A stretch of 64,000 bases of DNA from Chaetoderma sp. LZ-2023a (lineage: Eukaryota > Mollusca > Caudofoveata > Chaetodermatida > Chaetodermatidae), in NCBI GenBank assembly GCA_034401795.1, contig CM067370.1, forward strand, positions 60,862,369 through 60,926,368, written 5' to 3'. The notes under the pieces are model-generated. The model made no database searches, had not been told where the DNA came from, and saw only the letters and a program-made list of their open reading frames with translations. Each line of letters opens with the position of its first letter. Position 1 is the stretch's first letter. Positions 25,701 to 40,700 of this stretch are shown piece by piece. The translations under genes and the position numbers were made by a program.

Positions 25701-28700
25701 GTCATGCAGAATGATTCTGTTGAATATATTGCAAGTAATTTGACTGGAAAATGTTCCTACCTGCATCCAGTCAAACGAGTTACATAATGATCGACATCCT
25801 AATATATGGATTGTTGTAAAATTTGATGCAGGAATCGAGCGGTTATCCAGATTAGTCTTGCTAGTAGCATTTCACTTCAAGCGTATACTTACATCCCAAA
25901 CATTCTTTGATATTCCTAAAATGTCTACCTACAGTCAATAAAGCTCAGGTTAAAAAAGTTAGGTACCCGTACTGGGCAGGGAGTCAGTTGACAGTCGGGT
26001 GGATGCCGGCACCACTCCGCACATGCGCAGGCTGTCACTTCCTCTTCCTAATTTATTGACCTAATGCAACACATGCTTTTCTAGTTTCCTAGCAAGTTTT
26101 GCTCATTTGGACTCAATATTGGAATATTTTGGATAATTTAAGATGTCTGATCATGCTGGAATGCCAGATGGAGTGCAGGGACCAAGCAAGCAGGTGTCTT
26201 TAATTAATATTTAGTCTAATTTTTGCCGGAGTTTCGCATTGTAATGTGTTTCCGGGTTTCGATTTAGACGTTTAGTGCCATGTAAACTGATAAAATTATA
26301 TTCTGGCGCCTTGAATTTCTAATCCCTGTTTTTGTGTCCACATGTACCTGGAATGGACCTGGATATGAGGTGTGTAGAAATTGTCTCCACCTTTCACCCC
26401 TTCCCTGTAGGAATGTCGATGCCTAGAGAGTCAATGGCTATCGTATGAGTTGTAGCTTATCTCTTATCCCATGGTCCCTTTTTTATTAATGGTGAAGAGG
26501 CATGTGGAATTGTGGATTACTCAAGAGCAATGGATATGGTAGTTTGCCTATGCTAAAGATGCAGGTACTCTAGAATTATGAAGATAGTCATTATGTAGCA
26601 GCTTTGTTTATCTTTAGCAACTTTCTTTTTAAGTGATTATTTATGTGCTGTTGCTCCCTGTTATGTAATTTTTTAGCCTATGACAAAAAACTCATTGTCT
26701 TCATATATTATAACTTTTTCAGAAGACTAGTAGTGGTTATGGCTCCTGTGGGAGGTTTCTAACGCCCAAGTTTGCTCCCCATGTCTGCACTGGATGCAGT
26801 ACTTGTGGTCCCATCCTTTCATGTGATGTTTGTAAACAGGGGGGTGGGTGGGGGGTGGTGAGCACCCGTCTTATTCTCTGAATTTGTTAATTTGCAGGCA
26901 AAGACAGGGCATGTAATGACGAGAAGCGTCTCAAGAAGGAGCGCAAGAGGGTAAGTGGTGGAAAAGGTAAGAGGAAGGGCCCCCCCCCCCCCATGTCCAT
27001 GGCCTTCCGTGTTGAGGTGAAGAAGACAATTAAGGACTTGGTACCAGAGTTGCTTCGCAGCATGCTTCCTGGACCAGGTAATTCATTGTCTTCTTCATCT
27101 GTCCCCGGTTAAATAGTCCCGGCCTCTGAATCTAGTTTTCCATAAAGATTCGGAGGTGATGCCAGTAGAACTCGGCTTGAGGCTTGCATCGCCGTTTGAT
27201 CCAGGAGTGGCCCTAAATGGTCCCGGCTGGCGGCTTACCTCGTTGGTTGATCTTGGGGCAGGAGTGATTGAGCCAGGTTCTCGCTTTATGGGTTCCATGG
27301 AGCGCCGTGGTACTTTACCCTCATATGGTACCTTCCCTGGCCAGTTTGGGTTAGCTTTCTTTGCTGACCCGGAGGCTAATCTTTCTGGACAGGAAGAAGA
27401 GGACTCTGTTGGGGTCTCCGGATGGAGCCGTGGCCATGGAATCAGACATCCGCCCCTTCATGAGGATGTTCTCCATGGGGTTAGTCACGCAGGAGTAACA
27501 TTCACGGCCCAGAAGATAGCCTGGGTTGGAGCTGATGGCCGTCCATACCGCATTCCTGGTTTGCCTAGGGGTGTGGTATGGTAGGCCCGGACCATGGTGC
27601 TGGATATTTTAAACCCCACCACACCATGGCTCCGGCTCCTGGTATAGCCACAGCTCATACCATGCCATCCCTCACAGGCCTGCATGGTTTTGCCGGCTTG
27701 CCAGGTACATCGACAGCGAGTGCTGTTGAGGATGACGAAGGCCTGCGCCTGGTCGAGCACTCGCAGGTGGCCACTGAGGAGGACTGGTCTGACGCATGCC
27801 AATGGCTGGTGAGCGTTAGACCAGAATTTAATGTGGAACCGTCAGCTAGCACCCGTGGTTAGCGGAAAAAATGACGATGAGCAATGCCATCTCTGCCATT
27901 AGCTGAGCATATCACTGCTATGTTCACAGCGGCTGAGAGGTTTATGAAGCCGAACGGACGTCTGGTGAACCCCCCCCCGCGAGGTGGCTAAACGCTACGA
28001 TATTGTATCTGGCCAGTACCAGCAGTATGGTGGTGTACCTAAGCCTAGTGTGGATGATCGTGCTGCGCTAGGCGAGGATACGTGGCCAGGCTCTCGGGAG
28101 CGCTTTGCACGAGCGCGCTTCGCAGTGCCAATACCACATTACGTCACAGAGGAGAGCGGCAGAGCTGCAATTTCTGCACTCTCGCACATCTTTAACTTAT
28201 CTACAGGGGGTCGTCACTGCCTCTGTGTCGCATCAAGTGAGCCCGGTCACAGTCCAGAGAGCCATCCAGGATGGTATTAAGCTGTCTCTAGATTGTATGG
28301 CATGGGCTGTCACTTGTCTAGCCGTTCGTGCTAGACAACCTGTGTCCATCACAGGATTTTACAATAGGTTGCTACGTACACCTATGTCGGGTCCTGGTCT
28401 GTTTGGAGATGAGGGATGTAAACACCTCCAGGAGACAGTCACTATTGAACAATGAGAGGGCGCTACGGGAGCAATTTGAAGTGCTTCGTAGAGAGCGCGT
28501 TCATGTAGCGCCCCTTGTGCACCATTAAGTCAGAGGCCAGCCACCAGCAGAGCGTAGGCCATGGCCACCCCAGCACGGTCCCGCTCCGGCCGGTGCACAG
28601 GTTCCTCCAGTGCAGGCAGCAGCCCGCGGTACACGCGGCGCTGGCTGAGGCTCGCAGGGATCTGGTCGTAGTAACCATGCCTAATGGGCCATGTGCCACG

Positions 28701-31700
28701 GGAGCCACTCTAGTGCTACCAGAGCCAGAGGCAGTGCCGCTCTTGCATTACTCATGTCAACCTCTATCCCTAGGTGGACCCGTGGGAGGTCGCTTAGCCT
28801 TCCACAAGCAAGAGTAGGAGCGGTTAACTCAGGACTGCTTAGTCTTGCAATGGCTTTTAGCCAGAGACCATCCTGACTGGGCAGTAGGGCCGCCATTGCA
28901 TCTGTCTCTGCCCTCTGATCCCGATCTGAACTCGGAATCGAAGAGATACAGATCAGCCGTTGTGTATTGAGGAGGAGATAAATTCCCTCATACAAAAAGT
29001 AGCAATTCAGCCGGCACAAAATTGTCCAGCCTTCTACTCAACCGTGTTTGTGGTGACAAAAAGCACTGGAGGGTGGAGACCAATTCTCAACCTCAAGCCA
29101 CTGAACAAGTTCATAGACACACTGAGTTTCAAGATGGAAACAATCAAAATGCTGGCAGGGATGGAGAAAGGAATGTGGACAGCGTCTATCGATCTAAAGG
29201 ATGCTTATTTTCACATCCCAATCGCCAGGAGTTTTCGAAGGTCTCCGAGATTCATGTTTCTGGGCCGCCAATGGGAATTCAAAGTTCTACCATTTGGTAT
29301 TTCGACGGCTCCTCGGGTATTCACCTGGGTGGCTCTTGCACTCACAGCATATCTCCGCAGGAGAAGCATAGCAGTCCACACTTAGATAGACGACTGCTGT
29401 TAAAAGCACACAATCGGAATTTGGAAATAGTTTTGAAAACTTTGATAGATCTAGGCTGGATAATCAACTTTCAAAAATCTGACCTGACTCCATCCCAGAA
29501 GTTTGTTTACCTGGGCATGTTCTTCGATCTGGAGTTCTGGTATGTTTACCCATCTCAGGAGAGAGTAGAAATAGTCATCTCCATCATTCAGACTGTGTGC
29601 ACCAGTCACTATGTACTGGCACGGGTCTACTTGAGAGTGCTCAGATTGATGGTCTCTCTAGAGCCAGTCATTCCACAGGTGGCCTATCCAGTTATTTCTC
29701 GTGACACAGTGGACCCAGAGTACAGGATCACTGGCCTCAAAAGTGTCGGTGTTGGAACGTTATTCACCCAATGATGGATGAAAAGAGAGAATCTCCTGGT
29801 GGGGTTGATGCTCACCTCTCCCCACCCTCAGATAACGATGTATGCGGATGCATCAGTGGAGGGATTGGGAGCTTGCCTGGAAGAAGCCACAGTATCAGGG
29901 CTTTGGAATCCGGATCAGTCACAGGATATCTAGAGAACATTTCTTAGAGAAAGTCCTGGGCAAGATAGTTCTGGTTCGATCAGACAACTCAACAGTAGTG
30001 ACTTACAAAAACTGCCAGGGTGGAATGAAGTCGCCCAGTCTCTGTATGATGACATGGAAACTGCTTTGCTGGTGTCTAGATCATGCGATCACCTTGAAAG
30101 CAGTTCATATTCCGGGAAAGTTAAATCTGCTAGCAGACTCATTGAGCCAAAGGATGTTGGGTTTTACCTACGGAATGGCAACTAAATCAATGTGTGGCGG
30201 ATCGTCTGTTAAACTACTAGTGGTAAAACCCAACATAGATATATTCGCAACGAAGAATAATTCGAAGATGGCGACGTACGTCTCTCCGATTCCAGATCCG
30301 AGCGCTATCGCAACAGATTCACTAGCTATCAGCTGGGAGGGAATGGATGCATACGCATACCTGCCAGCAATCCTGATTCAAAAAATTCTTCAGAAAATCA
30401 GATAGGAAGAGTGGCAAGTGCTTCTGATCACCCCAAATTGGCCACGCCGATCATGGTACACGGATCTGCTGGACATTCTGGTCTGCAATCCGGTTCCTCT
30501 GACTCTGATGGACAATATTATCTTCCAGGGCAAGGCTCTTCACAACAATCCATCAATGTTCAAATTGACTGCGTGGATGTTGTCAAGGAATCCGCAATTA
30601 AGAAGGGCATTTCTGAGCAAGCAGTCATGCTTATTGGCAAAAGCCAGAACGGGTCAAGCTCCAGAGCATATAATTATAAAATCAACAGATTTGCAGAATG
30701 GTGCTCAGAAAGATGTATTAATCTAATGGATGCATCTATTCAGGTAGTAGCTGATTTCCTGTCATCTGTATGATGCCTACAGCCATAAACCTAATTCTAA
30801 TGCTTGTTACAAGGCAGCTTTAAGGTCTGTTATCACTTGCTTGGCTAATAGGGAATGTGATGAAGTATGTAATTTGAATATTTTAGTCAAAGGCATGGGC
30901 AATCTAAGATCGAGAAATCTACCAGTGATTCCGGCTTGGAGTTTATCTCTGGTGTTCCATGTACTAGCTGATAAACTGTTTGAACCACTAAGTTCCATTT
31001 CTATGAAATGTTGACACTTAAAACTGTTTTTCTAAAAGCTGCAACATCGGCAAGGCGGAGAAGTGAAATTCACGCCTTATCTACTGAGCCAGACCATTAT
31101 GTGGTTACAGGGGAAGGCCTCGGGCTTCTTCCTATGGTTAATTTCATGGCCAAGAATCAGTCATTGAAATGTTGAGGTCAACCAATTGTTTTTCCAGCTT
31201 TGACTAGATATGATCGTAGTTCAAAGATATGGTGTCCAGTCCGTGCATTAAACCGGTACAAGCAGCGTACACAGGAATGGCCTGATGGGCCCTAGTTCGT
31301 TATGGTTGTTTTACATTGAAACCCATCAAAAGACACTATTTCACGGTGGATTGTGGAATGCATCCAGTTATGGCACGAATCCGCCACTGGCAAACAGGTT
31401 GACATGGCCAATGCGCACAGTGTCCATGACGTAGTTGCTTTCACCGCCCTGTTTGAAGGGGTAACAATGAATAACATTATGTCGGTAGCCCAGTGGTACC
31501 GAGTCAAGTTTTACCCACCATTTCCTCCGTGATACCACCAATCCTCTCGCCTTGTCGATTTTGAAAAGATAATCAGGTGTACATATTGTATATAAGGCTT
31601 TCTGACTATTTATAAACAGCGCATTTAATGGTGGGAATAACCTCTTGTTCTATGGCATTCTTCATTGAGGGGAAGATGATGTTCATGTCAAAGATCTACT

Positions 31701-34700
31701 AGGTGAGTCTTGTATCTTGTGTTGTTTCATAATTATGTCACGTTACCCGTACTAATATGGTGATGGTTCGTGTTATTATGTCGTTCTTTCATGAGAGTTT
31801 ACAAAATCAAGCATTTCGTGCGATGTCTTTTAGTACTATTGCACTATTGCATAGAGAGCGTTTTAGACATTGTGGTCATAGCTCCTCCTGTACCAGGAGG
31901 GGGTGGGATGGGGTGGGGGGAACACATATGACCCGACAGTCATTACTCTCACACATTGGTCGCAAACCGATGTTCTATCTTTTCCGGTTGTGTTTATCTC
32001 ACAACTTCAGATGTGAATACTTAAGTGCAAAAGGAGCTTGGTTCTCCTAGGGAAGGGCAGGTTTTGTAGACCTCGCCTCCCTCCCGTCAAATTCTCTTAC
32101 GAATTCTTGCCATATCAAAGTGTATGGGAGGTAAGTATACTCTTTAAAGTGAAATAAACAAAATCACAGATTTCTTTTTTCGAGAGAGAGAGAGAGAGTT
32201 GATACTTACCTCCCAAACATGTCCAGGCATGTTATAGTTGCATTTATGTTGGCCAATAAATTATGTTGAGTAAGTCACAGCCTGCGTATGTGTGGAGTGG
32301 GGCAAGCATCCGCCCGGGAGTCAACTGACTCCCTGCCAAGTAGGGGCACCTAACTTTTTTAATCTGAGCTTTATTGAGTGTAGATATTTTAGGAATATCA
32401 GAGTTTTTTGGGAGGTAAGTATCAATTCACTCGTGAAAAAAGAAATCCGTGATTTCGTTTATGCCGTTGAATATGAATATTCAGTTTGGCTGATTTGTCT
32501 CCTATCTTTTTGAAGTATTTCTAATTTTCTCCTATATGCAGGCATTCTGTATCTGTATGTGGAAATCCAGACTCGACGGGCTTACCACATTTCCTTATGG
32601 TGCGAACGATTCTTCAAAATGTCTATATAACAGTAAAAGTCTTAAATACATGAATACACAAAATTTATTCTGACTAAGTAGAATTAAATTAATTAATTAA
32701 TATCAAATTTTTTGCAGAGTTTTTAATTCACATGTATGCACATTAATGATAAAGCATGGTTAGTAACATTTTTAATTTATAGAAAATGGAATGGAATAGA
32801 TAATTTTTTATTGTGTCTGATTTGCTTTGATTAGTGTTTATTGAGGTATTTATACAGACGGTGCTTCAATCAGTTGTGTACATTTGAGATGCAAGGCATA
32901 GCATAGAAAACGTGTAGTTTTCGGAATTTTGAGAGAATTTGGTGGAGACATCTTAAGGTTCAACCTGGATATCATCATTGTATAAGCAAGTATTAGCCAA
33001 GTTGTCTTTTCAGGATCGGCTATTAATGTGTTGATGATGCTTGGGTCATTTTCTGTGTACAGGGTAATGAGAATGGTCTTCAAATATGGTTTTCTTGACT
33101 TCTAATGCCATACCTATTGTAATGGTATGATTCCTGTTCTCAAGTGCTGAATGGCATAGCAAACACTTGTCAAAGACAATTAAAACAGGCATGATTTGCT
33201 TGCAAGATATATACCCCTTATTTTGAGGTCATTCTTAGGTTCTGTGTCCATCATATTTATCTGATGTCCCATATCTTGGATGTAGGGCGTTTGTTGCCGG
33301 TTCTCTAGCTTGTTGACAGTGAACATGTGATTATGATTGCAGAATCCTCATGATTCTGAAGATGAAGTGGAACGCGATGATAAGGGTGCAGATGATGAAG
33401 GTGAGTATAACACCCAGAATGCAACAGAAACTGATATACCAGGGCATGAAATTAACCTGAATGAGCTACTTGCGAGCAGGGCTAATGATCAGTAATTTAT
33501 ACTAGACCTAGCGTACTAGCCTTTGATTGCCAAATTCACTGATTACCTAGTAAGTAGCTATTAACTTACATATTTAAAAATTATGAATGTCATTCAATTC
33601 CAACTAGCATTATAGACATAATGGTAATTCAGAAGACATTCTTTCAGTTAGAGAATCATTTAACACCGGTTTACGTGAATAGGCAGCATCTGTTTAATAA
33701 ACTTCTTGATGGATCGAGAAACATTATCCGCATATTACAGTAGATCAGTCAAAAATCTGTATAATATATTGAAGTTTCATTTGAATGTACATTGTGTTGA
33801 TCACATTGTCAGTTTGTCTATTTGTCCAGAGATGTAGCGAAAACAATTACTCTGTCCAATTTGCATTTATCTCAACTTATCAGGTCATATTTCATATCTC
33901 ATGTTTGGTTGATCATACTGAACCCAAACTTGGACACATACTTCCTTAGTAGAAACATTGAACATTTTCCATTTGGCTCAACTTGCCAGTTGATATCTCA
34001 TCTATAATTAATCATATTGCACCCAAACTATACACATGCTTCCTTATAATGACATGGTATCACACTATGACCTTGGGGTCAAAAGGTTAAAGGGCATGGT
34101 CACTGTGACCTTGGTAAAAGGTTAGTTTTTAGCTCACTTGGCTTGAAAGGCCAAGTGAGCTTATGCCGTGGCGACCATCCATCTGTTGCCCGTCTGTCAA
34201 CTTTCGAAACAACTTCTCAAGAAACACTGGGCTGATTTGAATTATATTTTTTAAGGAGCATCCTTAGGGCATGGAGATCCAAGTTTGTTGAAACGACGCA
34301 TCTTGGATTTTGGCCAATTTTCTTAAAAAAATTTTAAAATCTTCTCCGAAACTGCCAGGGGGATTGGTTGAAAACTCATGAACCATCATCTAGGGCAAGA
34401 ATTGTACAAAATCTGTTCACGGGAACTTGATTGGTCAAAGGGTTTGCTGGCTGTCTTGAATGAGCTAGTTTTCATGAAAATTACTCCAGAACAGCTGAAT
34501 GGATCGGGCTCAAATTTTGTGGATATGATTAGGACCTAAGGGCCATTAAAGTATGTTCAAGTGAAGTTGATATGAAAAAACCCTTGGCCATCGTGGATCA
34601 ATCAAAATGTAACGTTTGGCGGCCATATTGGATTTTTTATTTGATAGATTTTGAAGCCGAAATTGGTTTTAAATAGGTTTTTGGGTATTTTTATTTCAAA

Positions 34701-37700
34701 TTTGCCATTTTTCAAACAGCTGGATAAACGATTTGTCAGCCATCTTGTATCATTTTCCTGCCAAAATCTCCTATACTACAGCAATGGGAAATTCAAAATG
34801 TCTTATTCTTGAGAACCACTGGACCGATTTCAAGTATATTTGTTCATTTATTTGACAGAAAGCATCCTTAAGGGATACAGATCCAAGTTTGTTCAAATGA
34901 AACCGATCGGCCAATTTGGCCGGCGTCCGGCTTGGATTTTGGCCGATTTTTTTATAAATGTCTAAAAATCTTCTCCGAAGCTGCTTGAGGTAGCGATTCG
35001 AATGAACCAAGTTTGTTTGAGGGAACCTGATTGCCCAAATGCTTGAGTGGCCATCTTGGATGACCTAGTTTTCACAAAAATTACCTCCAGAACCTCTTAG
35101 CAGATCGGGACAAAATTTGGGAGATATCATTAGGGTCTAAGGGTCATTAAAGTCTGTTCATGGGAAGTTGATACGTAAAGAAACATGGCCACTGTGTTCT
35201 TGTTACAATTCTGGTCAACTTCTTAGGGTTATATTTATAGCTGATGATGGCCTTTCTAGTTGAAATTAGGCTTGCACAATTATGCAGTGTCGATAATCGC
35301 AATCATTTTAGATAAATAATCGCAATTATTCAATTAATCGTAGCTGTTCTGGTGATGGTGGGTTGGGGAGGCATAAAGCTATCAAAACTGCTAGTATTGG
35401 AAATATCTGAAAAGAGCTACAAACTTTACTTCAAACGGGAATTTCTAACACAATGTTTGAAAAAACGAAAATTTATATCGCTGATCAGATCACTAAAATG
35501 CCTCCAGTCTAATTGCCAGATAGTAATAGGTGTTCAGAAACCACAATTAATATGCTATTATAAACATTAGATACCAATTTCTTAACACAATATCAATACA
35601 ATCTGGCAAGAACAAAACGGCCGAAGAAAAATGAAAATTCAGCTAGGTGTGGCGCAGTGGTTTCTAAAAGTGAGGCGCAGTGGTTTCTACGAGTGGCACA
35701 ATGGTTTTCTAGGGCTACATATTTCTAACCGGCTTGCCCACATTTTGGTAAAAAATAAATGCTATTAATGAAAATAATTATAACAAATCTGCATTGTGCA
35801 ATATTTTATGATTAGCGAAAGTGTTTAGTTTGAAAAACATTAATATTCTAGCCAAATTATTCTTTGCTCCGGGGCGACATGTCACTGGGTTGAATGCACC
35901 GAAAGCTTCGTTTGAAAAAAACCAATGGCATATTTAAACATTTTAATGTTTTCTTTCATCAAAACAAGTCACAAAGTAAGTCATATAGATTTATTCACCT
36001 GGGTTAATATTACCAGAATGTGTAAGCTACAATATACATATCAAACGCAATTATCTAGGAGATTGAAAATATTCAATTAATTGGTCTTGTGATCGTCCAC
36101 AATCGTACTTTTAAAAATAATCGCGATTAATCGATAATCAAATAATTGTGCAAGCCTAGTTGAAATGCCTATGTTCCAGGTGAGCAATACCGACCCCTTG
36201 TAATATTATATAATAGTACTATATCAAAGAGCCATTCGGGTGCATTTGATAGTTGCCTTGTTTCTTCCTTTAAAATTGACTGATTTATAAATCTATTTTA
36301 CCAGAGGTATCGAGTGATGAGGATGTGGTTACTGGTGCAGACTTTCTACAGAAGGAAAGGAGTAAGCCTATGGTAAGACCAGTATAGTACACTAAAGCAC
36401 TGTTCATTTAACTACTAAAGCTTGTAAACATCAATAAATTTATGTACCTATTCTCAAGACTAACATCTTTTATTCTTATAATCATTATGACCAAACTATT
36501 CATAATTATCCTCAAAGCCTGTTTAACCTTTTGTAGGATGAGACAAGATCTAGAATTTGCCTGAAAGCATGTTATGAATAGTGTATCAATTTCTGAATGT
36601 ATAATAAACATTTCCAGTTTTAGCCATGCCCCGCCAATCTCTCTCCATGCTCCAACCACACCTCGTGTTCGGATCAATCGGTCTCTGAAACTATCTGACT
36701 ATCAATTTCCAGAAAACTATTCAGGTAAGCTGTTAAATATTTTGAAACTAATTTAACTGGGCGCTGTTGCTGCCTATGGCAGCAACAGCGTCCGGTCAAA
36801 TTAGGTTCAAAATATTCAACAGAATGTTTATTAAATGGTAAAGACATGCAATTCGTACAATGTGTCAGACTATTAAGCATTAAAGATGGACTATATCGAA
36901 TCATTTATGATGTCATAATTACGACATCATCATGCACATGATGTAGTTGATTATCACATTAGGCAGCAACAGCGTGCAGTCAAATTAGGTTCAAAATATT
37001 CAACAGAATGTTTATTAAATGGTAAAGACATGCAATTCGTACAATGTGTCAGACTATTAAGCATTAAAGATGGACTATATCGAATCATTTATGATGTCAT
37101 AATTATGACATCATGTTGCACATGACGTAGTTGATTATGACGTCATATGATGGATGGATATACTTGGAAAGGTCCATTGTATGGCATCTATGGTTACAAG
37201 GTAGGGGATGTGCCAAGCCTGCCAATAAAAATTCATTTGTTGCACGAATATTCAGAATACGTTTTTAGATTTTGTTTGGAAATTTGTGTACATGTATTAT
37301 TTCAGGCATCTGATGATGAATCTGATGATGATGATGAGAGTGGATGGACAATGAGTTCTTCGTCATCCAGTTCCGAGGATGAGACATTCGATCCATCAAA
37401 TCTTGCTGCTATGTTCTTGAAAAAGTAAGCTCATTCTATTCTATGGATTTTAGTTTGACGTTACAAAGTAAAACACAGTGTTATGATGCCCAGCACGTCG
37501 TCTAGCGGCAGTGGTGTCGTCGTCCAAACTTAGAGACATTCTTAATGACAGAACATCACGCAATGACATTGGGGTAAAAAATTCAAACAGCGAGGTCACT
37601 GACCTTGGTAAAACCATTTTCAACATTAACGTTTTCCGTTATCTCAACTTAGCAGTTTATATCTCATCTTTGGTCAATCATACTCGACCATGACTTGGAC

Positions 37701-40700
37701 ACCGTCTTCCATATAATTCTAAGGCATCACTCAATGAACTTAAGGTCAAAGGAAAAGGTCACTGTGGCATTGGTAAAAACATTTTTTCAACATTGACATT
37801 TTGCACTTGTCTCAACTTAGCAGTTCATATCCTATGTTTGGTTAATGATACTGAACCCAAACTTGGACACATACTTCTGTATAATGACAGGGCATCAGAC
37901 AGTGACCTTGAGGTCAAAACCTCATAGGTCAAGGTCGCTATGACATTGAACAATCTTTTTATACCAGGTGGGTGTGGGAGGGGGGGGGGGGGGCGGTGGG
38001 GGGTGGCGGCGGCAGAGTGGTTTCCGAATGATAACTCTGTTACCGTTTGTCGGATCACATTGAAACTTCATAGGGTGGTCGGACTAGGTCTTGGGAAGAA
38101 ACTATCGAAATTGACGATAATCCGAAATCCAAAATAGCCGCCAGCCACCGGCGGCCATTTTGAAAATTGGTTTCCGGATGATAACTCGGTTACCATTTAT
38201 CAGATCGCTTTGAAACTTCATGGATTGGTTAGACTAGGTCTGAGGAAGAAAGCTATCGAAATCGACGATGATCCGAAATCCAAGATGGACGCCAGCCACC
38301 GGCGGCCATTTTGAAAATTGTTTTCCGTATGATAACTCCGTTACCATTTATCAGATCGCTTTGAAACTTCATAGAGTGGTTGGACGAGGTCTGGGGAAGA
38401 AACCTATCCAAATCGATCATGATCCAAAATTCAAGATGGCCACCAGCCACAGGCAGCCATCTTGAAAATTGGTTTTCGGATGATAACTCCATTATCGTTC
38501 ATCGCTATGAAACTTCATAGGGTGGTTGGACTAGTTCTGAGGAAGAAAGCTATCGAAATCGACAATGATCCGAAATCCAAGATGGCCGCCAGCCACCATT
38601 GGGCATCTTGAAAATTGGTTTCCAGATGATAACTCCGTTATCGTTCATCGCATCGCTATGAAACATCATAGGGTGGTTCGACTACCTCTGGTGAAGAAAC
38701 CTATCTAGATTAACAATGATCCGAAATCCAAGATGGCTGCCAGCCACCGGTGGCCATCTTGAAAATTGGTTTCCAGATGACAACTCCGTTACCATTTATC
38801 GGATCGCTTTGAAACTTCATAGAGTGGTTAGACTAGGGCTGAGGAAGAAACCTATCGAAATCGACACTGATCCGAAATCCAAGATGGCCGCCAACCACGG
38901 GCTGCCATCTTGAAAGTTGGTTTCTGGATGATATCTCTGTTAACATTTATCGGATTACTTCCGAGGGTTGTTGGAATATATCTGGTGAAGAAACCTATCA
39001 AAATTTACAATAATCCAAAATCCAATATGACCGCCAGTCAGCAGCAGCCATCTTGAAAATTGGTTTCCGAACGATACCTCCTTGACCGTTTAGCGGATCG
39101 CTTGACACTTCATAAGGATTAATGGTCTGATGGGTCTGAGGAAGAAATAAATATTTTCTAATAGCTGTCATTCATTAGTTTGTCATCATGGCGGGATATT
39201 ATGCGCCGTTTACGGAGCTCTTTTTCAATATTAACATATGGCATTTATCTCAGCTTAGCAGTTCATATCTCATGCTTGGTTACTCATACTTGACCCAAAC
39301 TTGGACACATCCTTCCTTATAAGGAGAGAGCCTGACATTGCTTTTTGGACTAAACGGTCAAATGTCAATATCATTTTAATATTGGAGAAATTATTGGAGG
39401 TCAAAACCTCATAGGCCAATGTCACTGTGAGCAGACATTTATAAAACATTTTTCTAACATTTTGCGTTTAGCTCAACTTAGTAGTTCATACCTCATGTTT
39501 GCGTAATCATACTTGACCCAACCTCGAAACATTTTTCCTTAAAGTCCTCATCTATTCATAAAATATACATATCCTATCTAAATTTAGGAATATTTGTTAC
39601 TTTAGGGACACTAACTGTATGTATGTATGATTACTGTATTCTGCGGCTGTAGTAGTAGAAACATCCTACAGCTGCAATCAGTCCTTCACTTTTGCCCACT
39701 GTGTCTTGTCCTCAGCCAAAATCCTTAGCTTCCTGAAGTCCATTCTTGACTTGAGTGTACCTAATCCTGCTTTCTTGAGGTCACCTCATAGCACGCTTAG
39801 CAGATTTATGCAATGACGTCCTCTCCTGGCTCTGTGTTTGCTGGCTCTGAGTAGGGCAAATTCCAAGGCTCTGTGCTGGTGTGTCTTCTGGCATCCTTAG
39901 CACATGGCCAAACATGGACCATCTTTGCTGGGCGACTTTTACAGACAGCAGCGGCGTATTACTCATCTTGTATAGAGCATAGTTGGAAATTATGCTCTGG
40001 TCATCAGTGTCCAGTGATGGTGCGTAGGTGTTTGCGGTGGCAGGCGTCGAGTTTGTCTAGAGCTGCCTTTGGAGCTGCCCAGCTGTTACAGTTATACATC
40101 ATCAAGGATATGCAGGTGCATTGTATAAACGTAGTCTTTTTACCAAGGGCATCTTTGATCTACGAATCCATAGCTTCCAGAAGGACTGGAAGGCTATGTT
40201 CCCCATGATGCAGCGTGCAGCAATGTCAGCAGTACCGCAAAGCAGTGAGCCCAGGATTTTACTTTTCCTCCATGGTTCGCCGCCACGGAGTGGATCGTCA
40301 TTTTCTTTAGTTTCATGCTTTGTAGATGGGTATATATGTGAATGAACTCTGTTTTGGATTCATTCATAAAGAGATTCTCAATTTTTAGTTTGCTTGCAGC
40401 TATTGGGAGAAGTTCGTCATGGGGTTTCTTTTCCTCATCTATAAAGTCCACATCGTCCGCATATTCCATCTATAGCAGCATGCCCAGTGTTGACACTGGA
40501 GGGTTTGGTCTTGTGGAGTTTCCCAGCACGGATTTTAATGCAGCAGCCAGGTAACAGGTGAAGAGCACAGGGAATAGACCATCTCCCTGTGGGAAGCCGA
40601 GTGATGTCTCAAACTATACAGACTTCACTGACTCTCAGCTTGGTGTCTGCAAGCAGTAGTCTCACTAGTCATAGCTCATCTTCATTGCAACTGGCCTGGC

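Larger units (their letters stand above)
25868..32462 (+). mobile_element. DIRS retrotransposon, broken fossil
   Basis: A 6.6 kb tyrosine-recombinase retrotransposon. The ends are inverted: the left end begins near TTCACTTCAAGCGTATACTT and carries CCGTACTGGGCAGGGAGTCA; the right end has the complement (TGACTCCCTGCCAAGTAGGG) and finishes with TGGGAGGTAAGTATCAATTC. An internal complementary region (32105-32215) contains the complements of both extreme ends side by side, as the DIRS circular-intermediate model requires. Inside are a Gag-like zinc-finger region, reverse transcriptase, RNase H and a tyrosine recombinase, in DIRS order. The element is broken, with several interruptions, and appears moderately old. 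It is in the sense direction of eIF3c, in intron 3. Confidence 0.9.

Noticed and set aside
34132-36205. Family Q repeat as a Helitron
   Set aside because: It has a hairpin and palindromic tail but no TC start, no CTRR end and no clear AT target site.
38253-38913. Similar 65-80 residue frames on both strands (RNPRW.PATGGH)
   Set aside because: They come from the 148-bp array; the frame recurs because the unit length is sometimes a multiple of three.
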